Below are positions 1-10,387 of a DNA stretch of 64,000 nt, piece by piece; the first letter of the stretch is position 1, and each line of letters begins with the position of its first letter. This stretch comes from Zopfochytrium polystomum. Lineage: Eukaryota; Chytridiomycota; Chytridiomycetes; Chytridiales; Chytridiaceae. The stretch is taken from assembly GCA_025765615.1 (NCBI GenBank), contig JAIVFJ010000071.1, positions 1 through 64,000 on the forward strand, read 5' to 3'. The notes below the pieces were generated by a model. The model made no database searches, was not told where the DNA came from, and saw nothing but the letters and a program-made list of their open reading frames with translations. A program made the translations under genes and the position numbers.

Positions 1-27
1 CGGTTGCGGGGCCGGGGAGCAGCGGTG

Positions 28-195
28 TCAGCGGCCCTTGGCCACAGGGTCATCCTCCTCATCGCTGTCGGATGGCGGCGGCGGCAGCTGAAGAAGACCA
101 GCAAGCGCTTTGGGTGGGTGCCCCCAACAGCTACTGGCCCCAGATTCATGTCTTTCTTCAGGCACTGATGCAGTTGACAACCTTTCACTAATCAT
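28..195 (-). CDS. Possible 3' end of a gene with an acidic tail
   Basis: A 55-codon minus-strand frame ends at a TGA at 28-30. It closes with a proline run, then an SDSDEEDD acidic stretch and a basic AKGR end, which looks like the C-terminal tail of a eukaryotic protein with casein-kinase-2-type sites. The ATG at 195 is arbitrary; the frame could be the last exon of something starting further right. No family is recognised, and chance is a real alternative in GC-rich DNA. Confidence 0.2.
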   Translation of the reverse strand: MISERLSTASVPEERHESGASSCWGHPPKALAGLLQLPPPPSDSDEEDDPVAKGR

Positions 196-1500
196 GCACC
201 AACACGACTCCTAAAGAAGTCCACGTCACTATGCCCCCCTTTCTGCAGCAGAGTATTGGTGCAATTGCCTATCTGCACATTCTGCTCCAAAAGCTTGAAC
301 ACCAGCAGATACAGCAGATATCAGCAGGTTTTTCTTTGGATGCCAGCGAAAATACGCATTCTCAAATTTGATATCTGTGTCTGCTTATATCATTGTCTGC
401 CAATTAACCCTTGTCCATCTCTGCCTTACCTGCATCCAGAAGCAGATATCTGCTATGTGTTGGTGTTTCACCACACCTTTGTCGTTTGTGCTAGGATTGA
501 CAAGTGTGGTGGTTTTTCTTTTCTTTTTTTTTTTTTTTTTTGTGTGTTTTCCACAGCGGACTTTCTCCCACGTCACGTGACTGCCTATCCTGGGGTACCT
601 CGTACCCTGTTGGGGTGGATGCCATAGGAGCCAAAGTAGCGTCAACCATAACAGTATCACAGGCATGCCTGCTCAAGCTCTTGTTGTCAGAGTCAAACAT
701 TTGTAGCCTCCATCAGCAAGGCGGCTCAAGTCACAGAACTTGATTGAGTGGACAGAAATTTTGAGGGAGTACATGCAGGCGTGCGTGCAGCTATGGGTGT
801 GGGCTTATGTGTAGCTGGATGGGCAGGCACTTCCATGGTGCTCGCACCGGCACAGAGTCTTGCTGATGCCTGGAGTTGCTGCAGGATAAGGCTTGGCAGT
901 GTGCTCAACCAGAGTTCTGAATTGCATTGCTCTGCCCTGAAACATTCCGGTTAAAGCAAAACACATCAGAGTTTTAAGCAATATATGCCACTGGGTGAAA
1001 TTTTACGTTGTTTTACGACCATGACGGCCCTAAACCAGTCAGATCAAGCACTGATTTGGTCAAATCGCCAAGCCTTACTTCAGAATAGACCAGGAGCCAG
1101 CTGCAGCTCATTGGCAATCCGCAGGTATGGGTAAGGTGCTGAGGGCGGCGGCAGAGGGAGCTCAGTGCAATCAAGCAGCTGGACAACAAAGCTGTTAGTT
1201 AGCTGTACATCGAGGCTGCTATTGAGAGGTGACGCATGCCAGGAAGTGTCAATACAAGGAATTCCACATTGTGACTACTACCTAACAGTGCGGTGGGGGT
1301 GCTCACATAAGCAGGTGATCCGGAGACGAGAAAGGGTTCTGGTTTGAAAGACGTTGTGAATTCCAAGGGTGTGCAGTATTTCTGAATGGTTCTTGTTGTA
1401 ACTGGGGATGATTGAGCTGAATTCACAATGTTCCAAGAAATGGCGACAATTCTCTGCAGAGCCTTTTGTTCCCAGGCCCAACTTGTTAACCCACCCGGAG
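196..1500. other. Intergenic DNA, no gene seen
   Basis: This stretch is closer to 50 percent GC than the coding regions. It contains a T-rich tract at about 518-545 and no open frame with recognisable domains or splice structure. Confidence 0.5.
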
Positions 1501-1539
1501 AGCTTTTTTTTGGCCGTCTACTGTGTGGGAGATCTACCA

Positions 1540-1790
1540 GGCTACGTGGATTAAAAGTTCTTGGTTGGCCTGTACAAACCCTAGACCTAAACCCAATTCA
1601 GAATCTCTGGGAAAGTGCAAACAGATCGACCTTATGGAATTCAGCTCCGAAATCAGTTTCAAGCGCGTGGACCAAATTCCCCATTTGTTCCTTCAATGTT
1701 TAGTTGAAAGTCTGCCAAGGAGAATCAAGACTGTGATCAAAAAGCAAAGGGGATCCACCAAGGATTGCCGCGGTTCGTGGAACAGTTCTG
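1540..1790 (+). pseudogene. Tc1/mariner transposase relic (DDE_3 C-terminal part)
   Basis: The frame through 1560-1630 reads LGWPVQTLDLNPIQNLWE, matching the WPAQSPDLNPIENLW block that holds the second catalytic Asp of Tc1-like transposases. The following conserved part, a LVESLPRRIKTVIKKQRGSTK-like ending, continues near 1680-1770 in another frame, so at least one frameshift separates them. The N-terminal DNA-binding region and first catalytic Asp are not visible, and I found no terminal inverted repeats. It is a dead fragment, probably old. Confidence 0.75.
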
Positions 1791-2093
1791 AAAGCGTCTA
1801 GTACGACAATGAGTTCATAGTGCCCTATTCGCTAATAACTGCAAAGATCTTTGCGGCCCTTTTACCTACGCCCTCAAACCCCCAGCGCGCCCCCCCCAAA
1901 AAAACAAAAAAACAAACAGAGAACAAGAATAGAAAGAAACATAAGCCAGATGAGAGAAGCCCATAGAATGAAACAGGGAAAGCAGAAAGAGCAATAAAGA
2001 TAGGAGACCAAAGCGCGGGGGGGAAAAAAAAGTCGTCGGTAGGGCCAAACTTGTTTTGAAAAGCCTTCGACCACACGCTCAGCCACTCATATG

Positions 2094-5000
2094 TCACTCC
2101 CTCCACCCCCACGCAGCCTCCACAACCTCAACCTCCGTATACGGCGGCGGCCGCGACAACGTCCCCCGCGCCGCGGACGGCTGCGATATCGGCGGCGGCG
2201 GCCGCCGCTCGCGGCTTCTTCCCCCTCCTCCTCTTCTTCCCCCACTGCCACCTCCGCCCCCGCCGCCGCCGCCCCGTTCGGCCATCGCAGCAGCCAACGA
2301 CGACGTCCGCGGGCTCGACGCGATCACCCGCGTTGTCGAGGGCAGGGCGGCCGCGGAGGCGGACGCCGGGCTGCCGGGGACTACGACGATACGCCCGCTG
2401 CTGCCGACGGCGGCGGCGGCGCGGGGTGGTGGGGGTGAGGTAGAGGGGACGCGGGTCGCCGGGTGCGCGCGCGGGCGCGGTGCCGTCGAGACGCGCGAGG
2501 CGGGGTGCGCGCGAGGTGGGGAGGGGCTGCGGCGGCGGCTGCGACTGCGGCGGTCACGGTCGTCGCGGTTGTGGTGGTGACGTTGCGACGGCGGCGGTGG
2601 TGGCGAGGCGCCGCGCCCGTGGTGGTGCGCGTGTGCGAATCGCGCTTCGAAGCGGTCGAGAGGGGAGGATGTGCCGGGGCTGTTGTAGGGGTGTTGTTGT
2701 TGTTGGTGGGTGGGGTGCGGGGTTGCGCCGCGGCGGCGGTGGTGCCGCAGGGCTGCGGCGTCGTCGTCAGAGGAGGAGGTGGCGGTTGTGGCATGATGGT
2801 GGCGGTCCCGCGGGGTGGGTTGTCGCGCCGCGCGGTCTCGTTCCTGCTGCTGCTGCCGGCGATAGTGTCTGTCGTCGTTGTCCGACGACGACGGCGCGTC
2901 GCGTTCGGGCTCTCGGGGCCGTTGCGATCGGCTCTGCGGCGACGGGTGGGGGCTCGCCTGCCGTCTCCGCCCAGAGGGCGATCCGCCGCCGCCGCCGCTG
3001 GAAGCCGGGGATGGGTAGTCGCTGGCTGGGACCCGATGCTGCTGCGGCGTTGGCGGCGGCGGGCTCGTCGCCCGCGGACGGGAGGCAGAGGAGGAGGCCG
3101 AGGAAGATCCTGCTGTGCCGTCGCCGCGGCCGCGCGAGGACGACCGCGGCTGGTGTTGCCGTGGCGGTTCCGGGCCCGCAAAGGCGTAGTCGTGGCCGCG
3201 TGGTGTGATGGCGCCGCTGCGGTCGCGCGAGGAAGACCGCGGTTGGTGCTGCCGCGGCGGGTCGAGGCCGTCGGTGCGGCCGCGAGGAGCGTTGGCGCCG
3301 CTTCGGTCGCGCGAAGAAGACCGCGGTTGGTGCTGCCGCGGCGGGTCCAGTCCCGCGACGGCGGCAGTGTGACCGCGTGAAGAGTCGACCCCGCTGCGAT
3401 CGCGCGAAGACGATCTTGGCTGGTGTTGGCGTGGTGGGTCCAGTCCTGCGGCCGCGGTGCGGCCGCGTGAAGAGTCGACACCGCTGCGATCTCGTGAAGA
3501 AGACCGCGGGTCCAAGCCCGTAACGGCGTCAGTGCGGCCGCGTGAAGAGTCGACGCCGCTACGATCGCGCGAGGACGATCTTGGTTGGTGCTGCCGCGGC
3601 GGATCCAGGCCCGAGTCTCCCCCGTTCCGGTCGCGCGAAGAAGACCGCGGGTCGTGCTGTCGCTGCGGTGGATCGAGGCCCTGCTCGGCCCGGCTCCTGT
3701 CGCGCGAAGAAGACCGCGGACGGTGCTCCCGCGGCGGGTCGAGACCGAGGGTGGCGGCGTTGCGCGACGCAGACGACCGTCTGCGGCGTTCCCACGGCGT
3801 GTCGAGCGTCGGGTTGCCGCCCGGCACGCCCAGCGAGGCCGTGGCGCCGGCGCGGCGGGGCTCCCCAGTCGCGCGGGTGCTCAGCTCCCGCGAGGGCGAG
3901 TGCGGACGCAGGCCGACGGCTGCAGCAAGGTCCTCGAACGATCGCACACGCCCTAGGCGGCCGACTTCGCGGTCGTCGTCGTCGTCTTCGCGGTCGCGGT
4001 CGCGGTCCCGGTCACAATAGCGGTATTCGTCGCGATCCCCGTCGCGGTTGCGGCTCCGCCCCTTTCTCCCGTCGTCATTGTCCGCCCCCGCGGCGGCAAG
4101 CAGCGCGCGCTCGCGCTCGCTGCGCCTCTGCTCGTCCCACTCGCGCGCCGCGTGCGCCCGCGCACGGCCACGGCCCAAGCCCGTCAGCGGCCGCAACACG
4201 TCCACCCACGTCTCGACGCCGCCCGCCACCTCCAGCTCCCCCTCGCCGTCGTCGTCGTTTCCACCGTCGCCTCGATCGTCGCCGATCTTTGACGCCGCGG
4301 TCGCCACAAACGCGGCGACCGTCCTTGCCAGCGGCGTCGAAGACACGGCGGCGTTCGCGGCCGCGATCGTCCAACCCAGTACCGCCGACACGGTCGCCGG
4401 CCCGATCATCAGCACGGATCCACCGCCCGCGGCCACGCCGACGCGCACGGCCGTGCCGTCCGACACCGCCTGCGCGGCGCCGCACGGCGTCTGCAGCACG
4501 TCGTGCAAAGTCGCCTTTCTCGATCCGTCGTCCCCCGGCATCGGGAACAGCCGGAGCACCCCGTCCCGCGTCAGCACCATCACGTGCGGCGCCCACTCGT
4601 CGCCGGACGACGCTTCACCGCCGCGCCGCCGCCGCAGCCGCACGAACCCAAAGCGCGCGGACGGGTCCGCCGCGATCGCCTCGAGGAACGTGGTCGCGGT
4701 GTCGCCGCCGCCCAGCGGCGATACACCGTCGGCGGCGGTCGCCAGTGGAGGATCTAGAGGCGACAGCGGGCGGTGCGGCGACGCACTGCGCTGCCGCACG
4801 CGCGCGACGGCCGCCGCTAGCCCACTGCTGCTGGTGCGCGGGGAGAGCCGCGGGCCGGTGGTGGGTGCTGAGTAGGAGGAAGAGGAGGATGCGTCGAGTG
4901 GGGAGAGCGGGCGGTGCGGGGACGGGCTGCGCCGCCCGATCGCTTGGGCGAGCACGTTGGCGGCGGCGGCGCTGCCGGCTGCGAGGATGTTGCCGGGCGA

Positions 5001-5273
5001 GCGCGGGGACAGGCGGGGGAGGCCAGTGGTGGGGGTGGTGTCGATGTGTGCGGGGCGGAGCGGGGTGGATGAGTATGATGATGATGATGGTGGCGAGAGC
5101 GGGCGATGCGGCGACAGGGCAGCGGCGGGGCGATGCGGGGATGGGCTGCGGGGAGGTGGGGGACGGCGATCGCGGCCGTGGACGATCGCATTGCTGCTGC
5201 TGCTGCTCGAGTCGAGGGGGCGGATGCTGCGCAGGCCGAGCGGAGGAGTCGGGTTCGGGGAAGGGCTGCGCTG

Positions 5274-5305
<32 letters not shown>

Positions 5306-5339
5306 TGCCGCTGCGGCCGCCCAGGAGGCCGTCGAGCAT
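2094..5339 (-). CDS. PH-like/PPPY family protein 1, Ser/Arg-rich with tandem repeats
   Basis: Uninterrupted 1081-residue frame. The start is chosen because all four paralogues in the window begin Met-Leu-Asp. Residues 1-215 are Gly/Ser/Pro-rich with repeated SPHRPLSP units. Residues 217-412 hold the conserved core: FLEAIA...RFGFV, then WAPHVMVLTRDGVLRLF, then DGTAVRVGV, and a final helix VETWVDVLRPLTGLGRGRAR. That order of strands with a late Trp-containing helix resembles a PH-like fold (inference). Residues 466-478 carry an RSFE...AVGLR motif shared with the fourth paralogue. Residues 532-738 are eight GLDPP..RSSSRDRS repeats. A PPPY motif lies at 1064-1067, 14 residues from the end, and is a candidate WW-domain ligand. 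Function is unknown; a signalling scaffold is possible. Confidence 0.8.
3126..3746 (-). repeat. Coding minisatellite: eight GLDPP/RSSSRDRS units
   Basis: About 620 bp inside family protein 1 encodes eight tandem units of roughly 17-31 residues, each starting GLDPP (once GPEPP) and containing PRSSSRDRS or a close variant. The plus strand shows the recurring agaagaccgcgg string. Units vary in length, so copy number probably changes by slippage or unequal exchange. Confidence 0.85.
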
Positions 5340-5390
5340 AAGTCGATGTGTGTTGGTTGTTGTCGAATGAGAAGCCGTCTCTGTCTCCTG

Positions 5391-5408
5391 CCTCTGTCTC
5401 TCTCTCTT

Positions 5409-5452
<44 letters not shown>

Positions 5453-5480
5453 TGTCCTCTGTCTCTGTCTCTCGCTCTCA
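5391..5480. repeat. (CT)n microsatellite upstream of family gene 1
   Basis: Imperfect CT/CTGT repeat on the plus strand, 50-140 bp upstream of the family gene 1 start codon, so it probably sits in the promoter or 5' UTR. On the coding strand it reads GA. Confidence 0.9.
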
Positions 5481-6897
5481 ACTGCGGGAAGGGAAAACGA
5501 GAGCGTGCCGAGCCGAGCCGACCGAACAACGGGGGCGCCCCCATTAAGCGTTGTCGTATTTGAGCGGAACCACAGTACCATCTAATTTCCCCCCCTACCC
5601 CCTTCCCCCAATGCATAACATCGACTCAGGAAGGGGGTCTCTTTCCCCGACTACGAAAGAAGCAACCGCCGACCCTTTTTTGCGGCAGGTGCGGGGGGGC
5701 GCCCCTCTACTCCCCTTACACTCCTTCCTTTCCCCCCCTTTCCTCCCAGCTACGATCGTATCGCTGTCACCCGCTGAACAGCCGCGGCTGACGGTTCACG
5801 CATTGAAAGCGGGTGGGACACTGGACACAACTACAAAGACGTTAAAATTGTTCACTGTTTACTTACCCGCCGATCTCCCTTTCCTTTGGTGCTTAGCCAA
5901 ACCTTTTTTATTTCCCCTTTTCGTTCCAACGAAAAGAGAAAAAAAAAACACTGTGCTTAGCCTGCATTGTAGCTTCGCCCTGTTGTCGGCGTCGAGAAAG
6001 AGAGAGAGAGAGAGAAAGAGTCCGCGAAAGCAAAAAAGAACGAAGAAAACCTTCCATCCCGTTCCCCAACCCGCCACCAAGCGCGAGCTTCGCTGCTTGG
6101 TCATTTTCACCTTCCTTCCGGCAAACAGAGAGAACACAAATGACGCACGAGCGTGAGAATTCTCATCTTCTTGTCTTTGTTGGGTGCCTTTCCTTTCACT
6201 GTGCCAGCCAGGTCTGTTTAACTTTATTCTTTTTTTTTTTTTTTTTTTGGGTGGAGTGAAACCCCCCCAGGGTGCCCGATGGCTTTTTGAAAAAGTGGGT
6301 ACGAGTGGGGGGATGACGGCGCGTTTGAGAGCGTGGGACAAAAAAAAAGCAGGCGATGAGGTGAGGTGGGGTTGGGAGGGGAAATTGAACGCAACGAAAC
6401 AAAAGTAGATAAATACAGGGGGGACAGTATGCGGGATGCGTCGCCTCGCTTCTCGTTTTTTCATGCGTACAAACATCACCAAACTCCTGACTACCCCCTC
6501 CCCCCTTGCCTTTACCACACCGCCCTCCCATACCCCGGCCCGCATCTCCGGGTTCTTCGATGATGTTGATGATAAAGTTAAGAAGAGGAAGAAGAGGAAG
6601 AAGAGGAAGGAAAAATGAAATCAAGCTGGGGTGGGGGTAAGGGTTTTTGAAGCGGCGAACGGTCCTTGCTCCCCTTTTGGCTCGCCGCATCTTAAAAACA
6701 AGAAGGTCGTTCATAGATTTTGTTTGAGCAGGGAGATGGGGCGAGGAGGGAGGGGGAAGGGGCGGAGAGGAGGAGAAAGAAATAAAGAAATGGGGACTTG
6801 CCAATACTCGATGGCAAACCAGCCCAGCACTGTGCGCCCCCGCTCCGGCGTTCTCACCTTTGCATCGGCAAATCCACCACCCCCAACATTCAACCGC
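5481..6897. other. Intergenic region between family genes 1 and 2
   Basis: Holds homopolymer and purine tracts (a T run at about 6231-6248, an AG-rich run near 5999-6016). Several frames of 60-230 codons are open here, but their translations are low-complexity and match nothing I recognise. It should contain the promoter of family gene 1 and the 3' flank of family gene 2. Confidence 0.5.
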
Positions 6898-9243
6898 CTA
6901 CTGCTTCTGCCACCTCCCACCGCTACCACTACCACCACTCCCCGTCCACGACGACGGCGGCGGCGGCAGCAGGTGCCCGTCGCCCGTCCCACCCGCCCCC
7001 GCCGCAGCAGCCCCACCCGCGACGTCCCACTCCGTGTACGGCGGCGGCTTCGACAGCGTCGGCGCCCGCCCCGCCGCGTCCAGCAGCTCCGTCAGATCCG
7101 GGTTCGCGATCGGCACGGACCGCCGCGGCGGCGGCGTCGGTCGTGGGCGCGCTGGGGTCGGCGACGCCGTCGCGGTGGGCGTTGGCGAGGACGGTGGAGG
7201 GGGTGTGGTCGCCGTCGCGGTGACGCTGAGCGAGGTCGTGCGCGGCGAGTTTGGCAGCGGCGGCGGCGGCTGCGCGGCGGTGGCCGCGGCGGCCGGGGTG
7301 GATGTTGTGGAGTTTGTAGGGCTGCGGGACGTTGTCCTCGGAGCCGCTGAGCCGCCGGGCAGGCCCGTCCGCGGGAGTGTCCCGGTCGTTCGGGAGGACG
7401 GGGAGGACGCGAAGAAGGCTGCGGAGGACGAGGACGGGGAGGATGACATGTACTGCGACGAGGAGGAGGCGTAGGAGGACGACGAGGCGGTGGTTGCCGA
7501 CGACGAGAGAGTGGGCTCCGGGGACGCCGAGCGAGGGACCGCGCCGGAGAAGAGGAGCTGGTATTGCTGGTGGTGATGCTGCTGCCGCGCTTTGAGGAGC
7601 GCAGCGTCGGCTCCAACGCCGGCGACTGGGGCGTCGCCCGACGGCGGACGCGACGGACGCCCGAGGTGTAGCCCGGCGCCGGCGGCGGCGGTAGTAGAGG
7701 ACGACGGCGCGCCGCCGCCACGTCCGTTGCTCGCCGGCGACGACGATCCGGGGATCGCGAGCGGCGCCGTGCTCGTCCCGTACTGCTGCTGCTGCTGCTG
7801 CGGCGCGTACGGCCGCGACGACGACGACGATGGCATCGGCATACTAGGCATCGGCGCCGCGACCGCGACGACGGCCCGCCGCCCGTCCAGCGACCTATCG
7901 CGGCTGCGACTGCGGCTGCGACCCCCGTCGTCGCCTCCGCGCTCCCTCCCGCGGCGCTCCCTCTCCCTCTCCTGCTCCCTCCCTGCGGCGACGGCGGCGG
8001 CGGCGGCAGTGGATGCACCAAACGACGCGTCCCGCGGCCGCCACATCCTGCCGCCGGTCGTCAGCGGCCTCAGAAGCGCCAGCCACGCCTCGAGCGAGTC
8101 GACGCACGGCTCGACGGGCGGCGCGCGGTCCGAGGACCACGACGCCGCAACGAACCGCCCCACAGCGCGCGACAGCGCGCTCGGCGGCGGGCAGTGCAGC
8201 GTCCACCGCTGTGCCGTCGCCGTGTGAGCCGTCCCCACCACGTTGCCGACTATCACCAGCACCGACGACGACGACGAGTCCGCTCCGTTGCTGCTGCCGC
8301 CCGGATCCAGAGCGATCCGTACGCCCGTTGTTTCGGTGACGGCTAGCGTGTCTACCACCCGTGCGTGCAGCACCGACGTCAGACCCTCGGCGTCCGCTGA
8401 CGTCGCGCCGCTGCGCTTTGGGATCGGGTGCGAGAGCGGGAAGAGGCGAAGCGTGTTGTCCGCCGTCAGAAGCATGACGTGCGGGATCCACGCGGTCGCC
8501 GCCGCGGCGGACGCCGTGGTCGCGGCGCCGGACGGCGACGGCACTCCCAGCCGGTTGTTTCCGCCGCCGCCGCCGCCGCTGCCGCCGGCGAGGTTGCCGC
8601 TGCTGGGCTTTGTCGACAAGGAATGCGGTGGTTGTGCTTCGCCCGTCGTTGTCGATCGCGTCGGCCGGCGGAGGACAAAGCCGAACCGCGCGGTCCGGTC
8701 GCGCGCGATAAAGTCGAGAAAGTCGGCGGCGCCGGCCGGTGTCGGGGCCAGGCCCTTGGGTGGCTGCAGCGGCGTGGATGACGTCGTCGTCGTCGGTTGG
8801 GGTGGTGCGGGGGACGTCGACGAGTAAACTTGTGGCGAGGGGCTTCGTTTTCGCTGGGCGGGGCGGGGCAGGGACATTGACGAGTAGGAGGAGGAGGACG
8901 AGTACGGCATGGAGGATGAAAAGTTGCTTCCTCCCGGGGGGTGGACACCGGCGGCGGGCGATCTGGATCGCTGGCGCTCGGACTCTAGGAGCGCAAGGGA
9001 GGAGGGGCTCTGGCCGTTGCTGCTGCCGCCGCTCCTACTTCTGCTGGAGCTGGCGCTGGGCGGGTCGAGGTGGCTGCTGCTGCCGTTGGTTCTGCTGCTG
9101 CTGCTGTTGCTGGTGGTCATGCTGGTCATGGCGGCGGCGGCGGCTGCTGCTTGACGCGTATTAGGTGCGGTGGAGGCGGCGTACGGCGAGGGGCTCGGGG
9201 AGCGGTGGTGGTGGTGGGCACGACGGCCGCCCGAGTCCAGCAT
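6898..9243 (-). CDS. PH-like/PPPY family protein 2
   Basis: Uninterrupted 781-residue frame with an MLD start. Residues 1-170 are Ser/Pro/Arg-rich with RSPSPSP and KRSPSPQ motifs. The conserved core starts at 173 (DFLDFIA...RFGFV) and continues through WIPHVMLLTADNTLRLFPL and TGVRIALDPGG to a helix LEAWLALLRPLT. The middle insertions between strands are longer than in family protein 1. A Ser-rich, Gln-containing disordered tail follows, ending with KPPPYTEWD (PPPY at 733-736), nearly the same as RPPPYTEVE in protein 1. It sits 1.56 kb downstream of protein 1 on the same strand, so a local tandem duplication is likely. Biochemical function is unknown. Confidence 0.78.
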   Translation of the reverse strand: MLDSGGRRAHHHHRSPSPSPYAASTAPNTRQAAAAAAAMTSMTTSNSSSSRTNGSSSHLDPPSASSSRSRSGGSSNGQSPSSLALLESERQRSRSPAAGVHPPGGSNFSSSMPYSSSSSYSSMSLPRPAQRKRSPSPQVYSSTSPAPPQPTTTTSSTPLQPPKGLAPTPAGAADFLDFIARDRTARFGFVLRRPTRSTTTGEAQPPHSLSTKPSSGNLAGGSGGGGGGNNRLGVPSPSGAATTASAAAATAWIPHVMLLTADNTLRLFPLSHPIPKRSGATSADAEGLTSVLHARVVDTLAVTETTGVRIALDPGGSSNGADSSSSSVLVIVGNVVGTAHTATAQRWTLHCPPPSALSRAVGRFVAASWSSDRAPPVEPCVDSLEAWLALLRPLTTGGRMWRPRDASFGASTAAAAAVAAGREQERERERRGRERGGDDGGRSRSRSRDRSLDGRRAVVAVAAPMPSMPMPSSSSSRPYAPQQQQQQYGTSTAPLAIPGSSSPASNGRGGGAPSSSTTAAAGAGLHLGRPSRPPSGDAPVAGVGADAALLKARQQHHHQQYQLLFSGAVPRSASPEPTLSSSATTASSSSYASSSSQYMSSSPSSSSAAFFASSPSSRTTGTLPRTGLPGGSAAPRTTSRSPTNSTTSTPAAAATAAQPPPPLPNSPRTTSLSVTATATTPPPPSSPTPTATASPTPARPRPTPPPRRSVPIANPDLTELLDAAGRAPTLSKPPPYTEWDVAGGAAAAGAGGTGDGHLLPPPPSSWTGSGGSGSGGRWQKQ

Positions 9244-9678
9244 TGGGGAAAGTTGTGAGTGAGTAAGTGCGGGGTTGATTGAAGATTATAATAGGCTTGT
9301 TGAGGGAGAGGAAGTAGGAAGTAGTGCTGGGAACTTTTTGTTTGGTAGTAAGCAGTTGGTGATGAGGGAAGTTGTTGTTGTGGGAAGGAACGGCGATGAC
9401 CGGGCTGAATGCTTGTGCGTCCGCACGAAAGAAAGGGACAGAAGGGATAGAGACAGACTGACAGACAGATAGATCGATAGGCAGACAGACTGACTCGAGA
9501 GACACAAGGAGCCCGCCAGGAGAGAGACAGACAGACATGACAAGACAAATAGGCAAAAACAGCCTCAGCGCTGCTGCGGCGGGCGGCGGAGAGGAAGCAA
9601 AAGGAAAAAACAGGAAAATAAGGAAAATGGAAAATTGGATAACTTTGTTATGCGAAAAAGCCACAACCTTTATGAAAA

Positions 9679-9743
<65 letters not shown>

Positions 9744-9973
9744 CAGAACGCAACAAAACGGGTGCTCAGCCCTTGGATTTTCCGAACACTCTCCGTTTTT
9801 GGTCTTGGCTGTTTCTCTGTCGAGGGAGGAACGCATTGTTAAGGACCAACAACCACCACGCCATTCGAGACCAATAAATGCAGTCGACATGGTCGGTCAT
9901 TGGCCCAACGAGCGTGGGTGGGAAAAAAAAAAAAGAAAATTAAAATAAAAAACCAATTTTAATCGTCTGTTTG
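9244..9973. other. Upstream region of family gene 2 with (GACA)n repeats
   Basis: Contains imperfect GACA/GATA repeats at about 9440-9540 and a long (GACA)n tract at about 9681-9745, both upstream of the minus-strand gene 2 start. No gene is seen. It ends at the GTTTG target site used by the Ty3 element. Confidence 0.7.
9681..9745. repeat. (GACA)n tetranucleotide microsatellite
   Basis: About 16 near-perfect GACA units with one GATA interruption, 440-500 bp upstream of family gene 2. Confidence 0.95.
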
Positions 9974-10180
9974 TGTAAGGATAAATGACCCGACGGAACG
10001 GTACGGAGGTAGTGACGTGGAAGCTAGACTTTTCTATTGAGGAAAGAGGCCTTTTGTAGGGCCTAAAGTTTTTTGAGGCAATATGAAAGGAGGCTGAAGT
10101 GGAATTGAGGCAAACAGAGTTTTGAGGCAAAGGTTCAGTGGTTCAGCGGAGACAAGGGATTCAGGGATTATTCCGTGACA
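9974..10180 (-). repeat. 3' LTR of the Ty3 element
   Basis: 207 bp, identical to the 5' LTR at 15229-15435 on reading both. It is very short for a Ty3 element. The T/CA-type ends follow the usual TG..CA rule. Confidence 0.97.
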
Positions 10181-10192
10181 TACCCCCCTGGA
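10181..10192 (-). other. Polypurine tract for plus-strand priming
   Basis: Minus strand reads CCAGGGGGGTA immediately before the 3' LTR, the position and composition expected for the Ty3 polypurine tract. Confidence 0.75.
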
Positions 10193-10387
10193 AGAGCGAA
10201 GCTTGAAAAAGGAAGGCACGGAAAGGAAAGAGATAAGCGGTGGCGGCCAAAAAAGGAAGGAAATTGGGAGGCGGAGGGGATAAAGCAAAAAAAAAGGAGA
10301 GGAACAGGGAGAGGGTGGAGGAGGGTGGGAAGCAAATGGAAAAAGAATAAGGAGACGACAGAGAGAGGAAAGGAGTAGACGGGGAGA

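Noticed and set aside
3542..5341. 599-codon plus-strand frame rich in Arg, Ala and Pro
   Set aside because: It is the antisense shadow of family gene 1. The minus strand has the conserved core and PPPY end shared with three paralogues; the plus-strand translation is only low-complexity.
5551..6156. 201-codon plus-strand frame between family genes 1 and 2
   Set aside because: No domain, no hydropathy pattern or repeat matching anything known, and it runs through homopolymer tracts.
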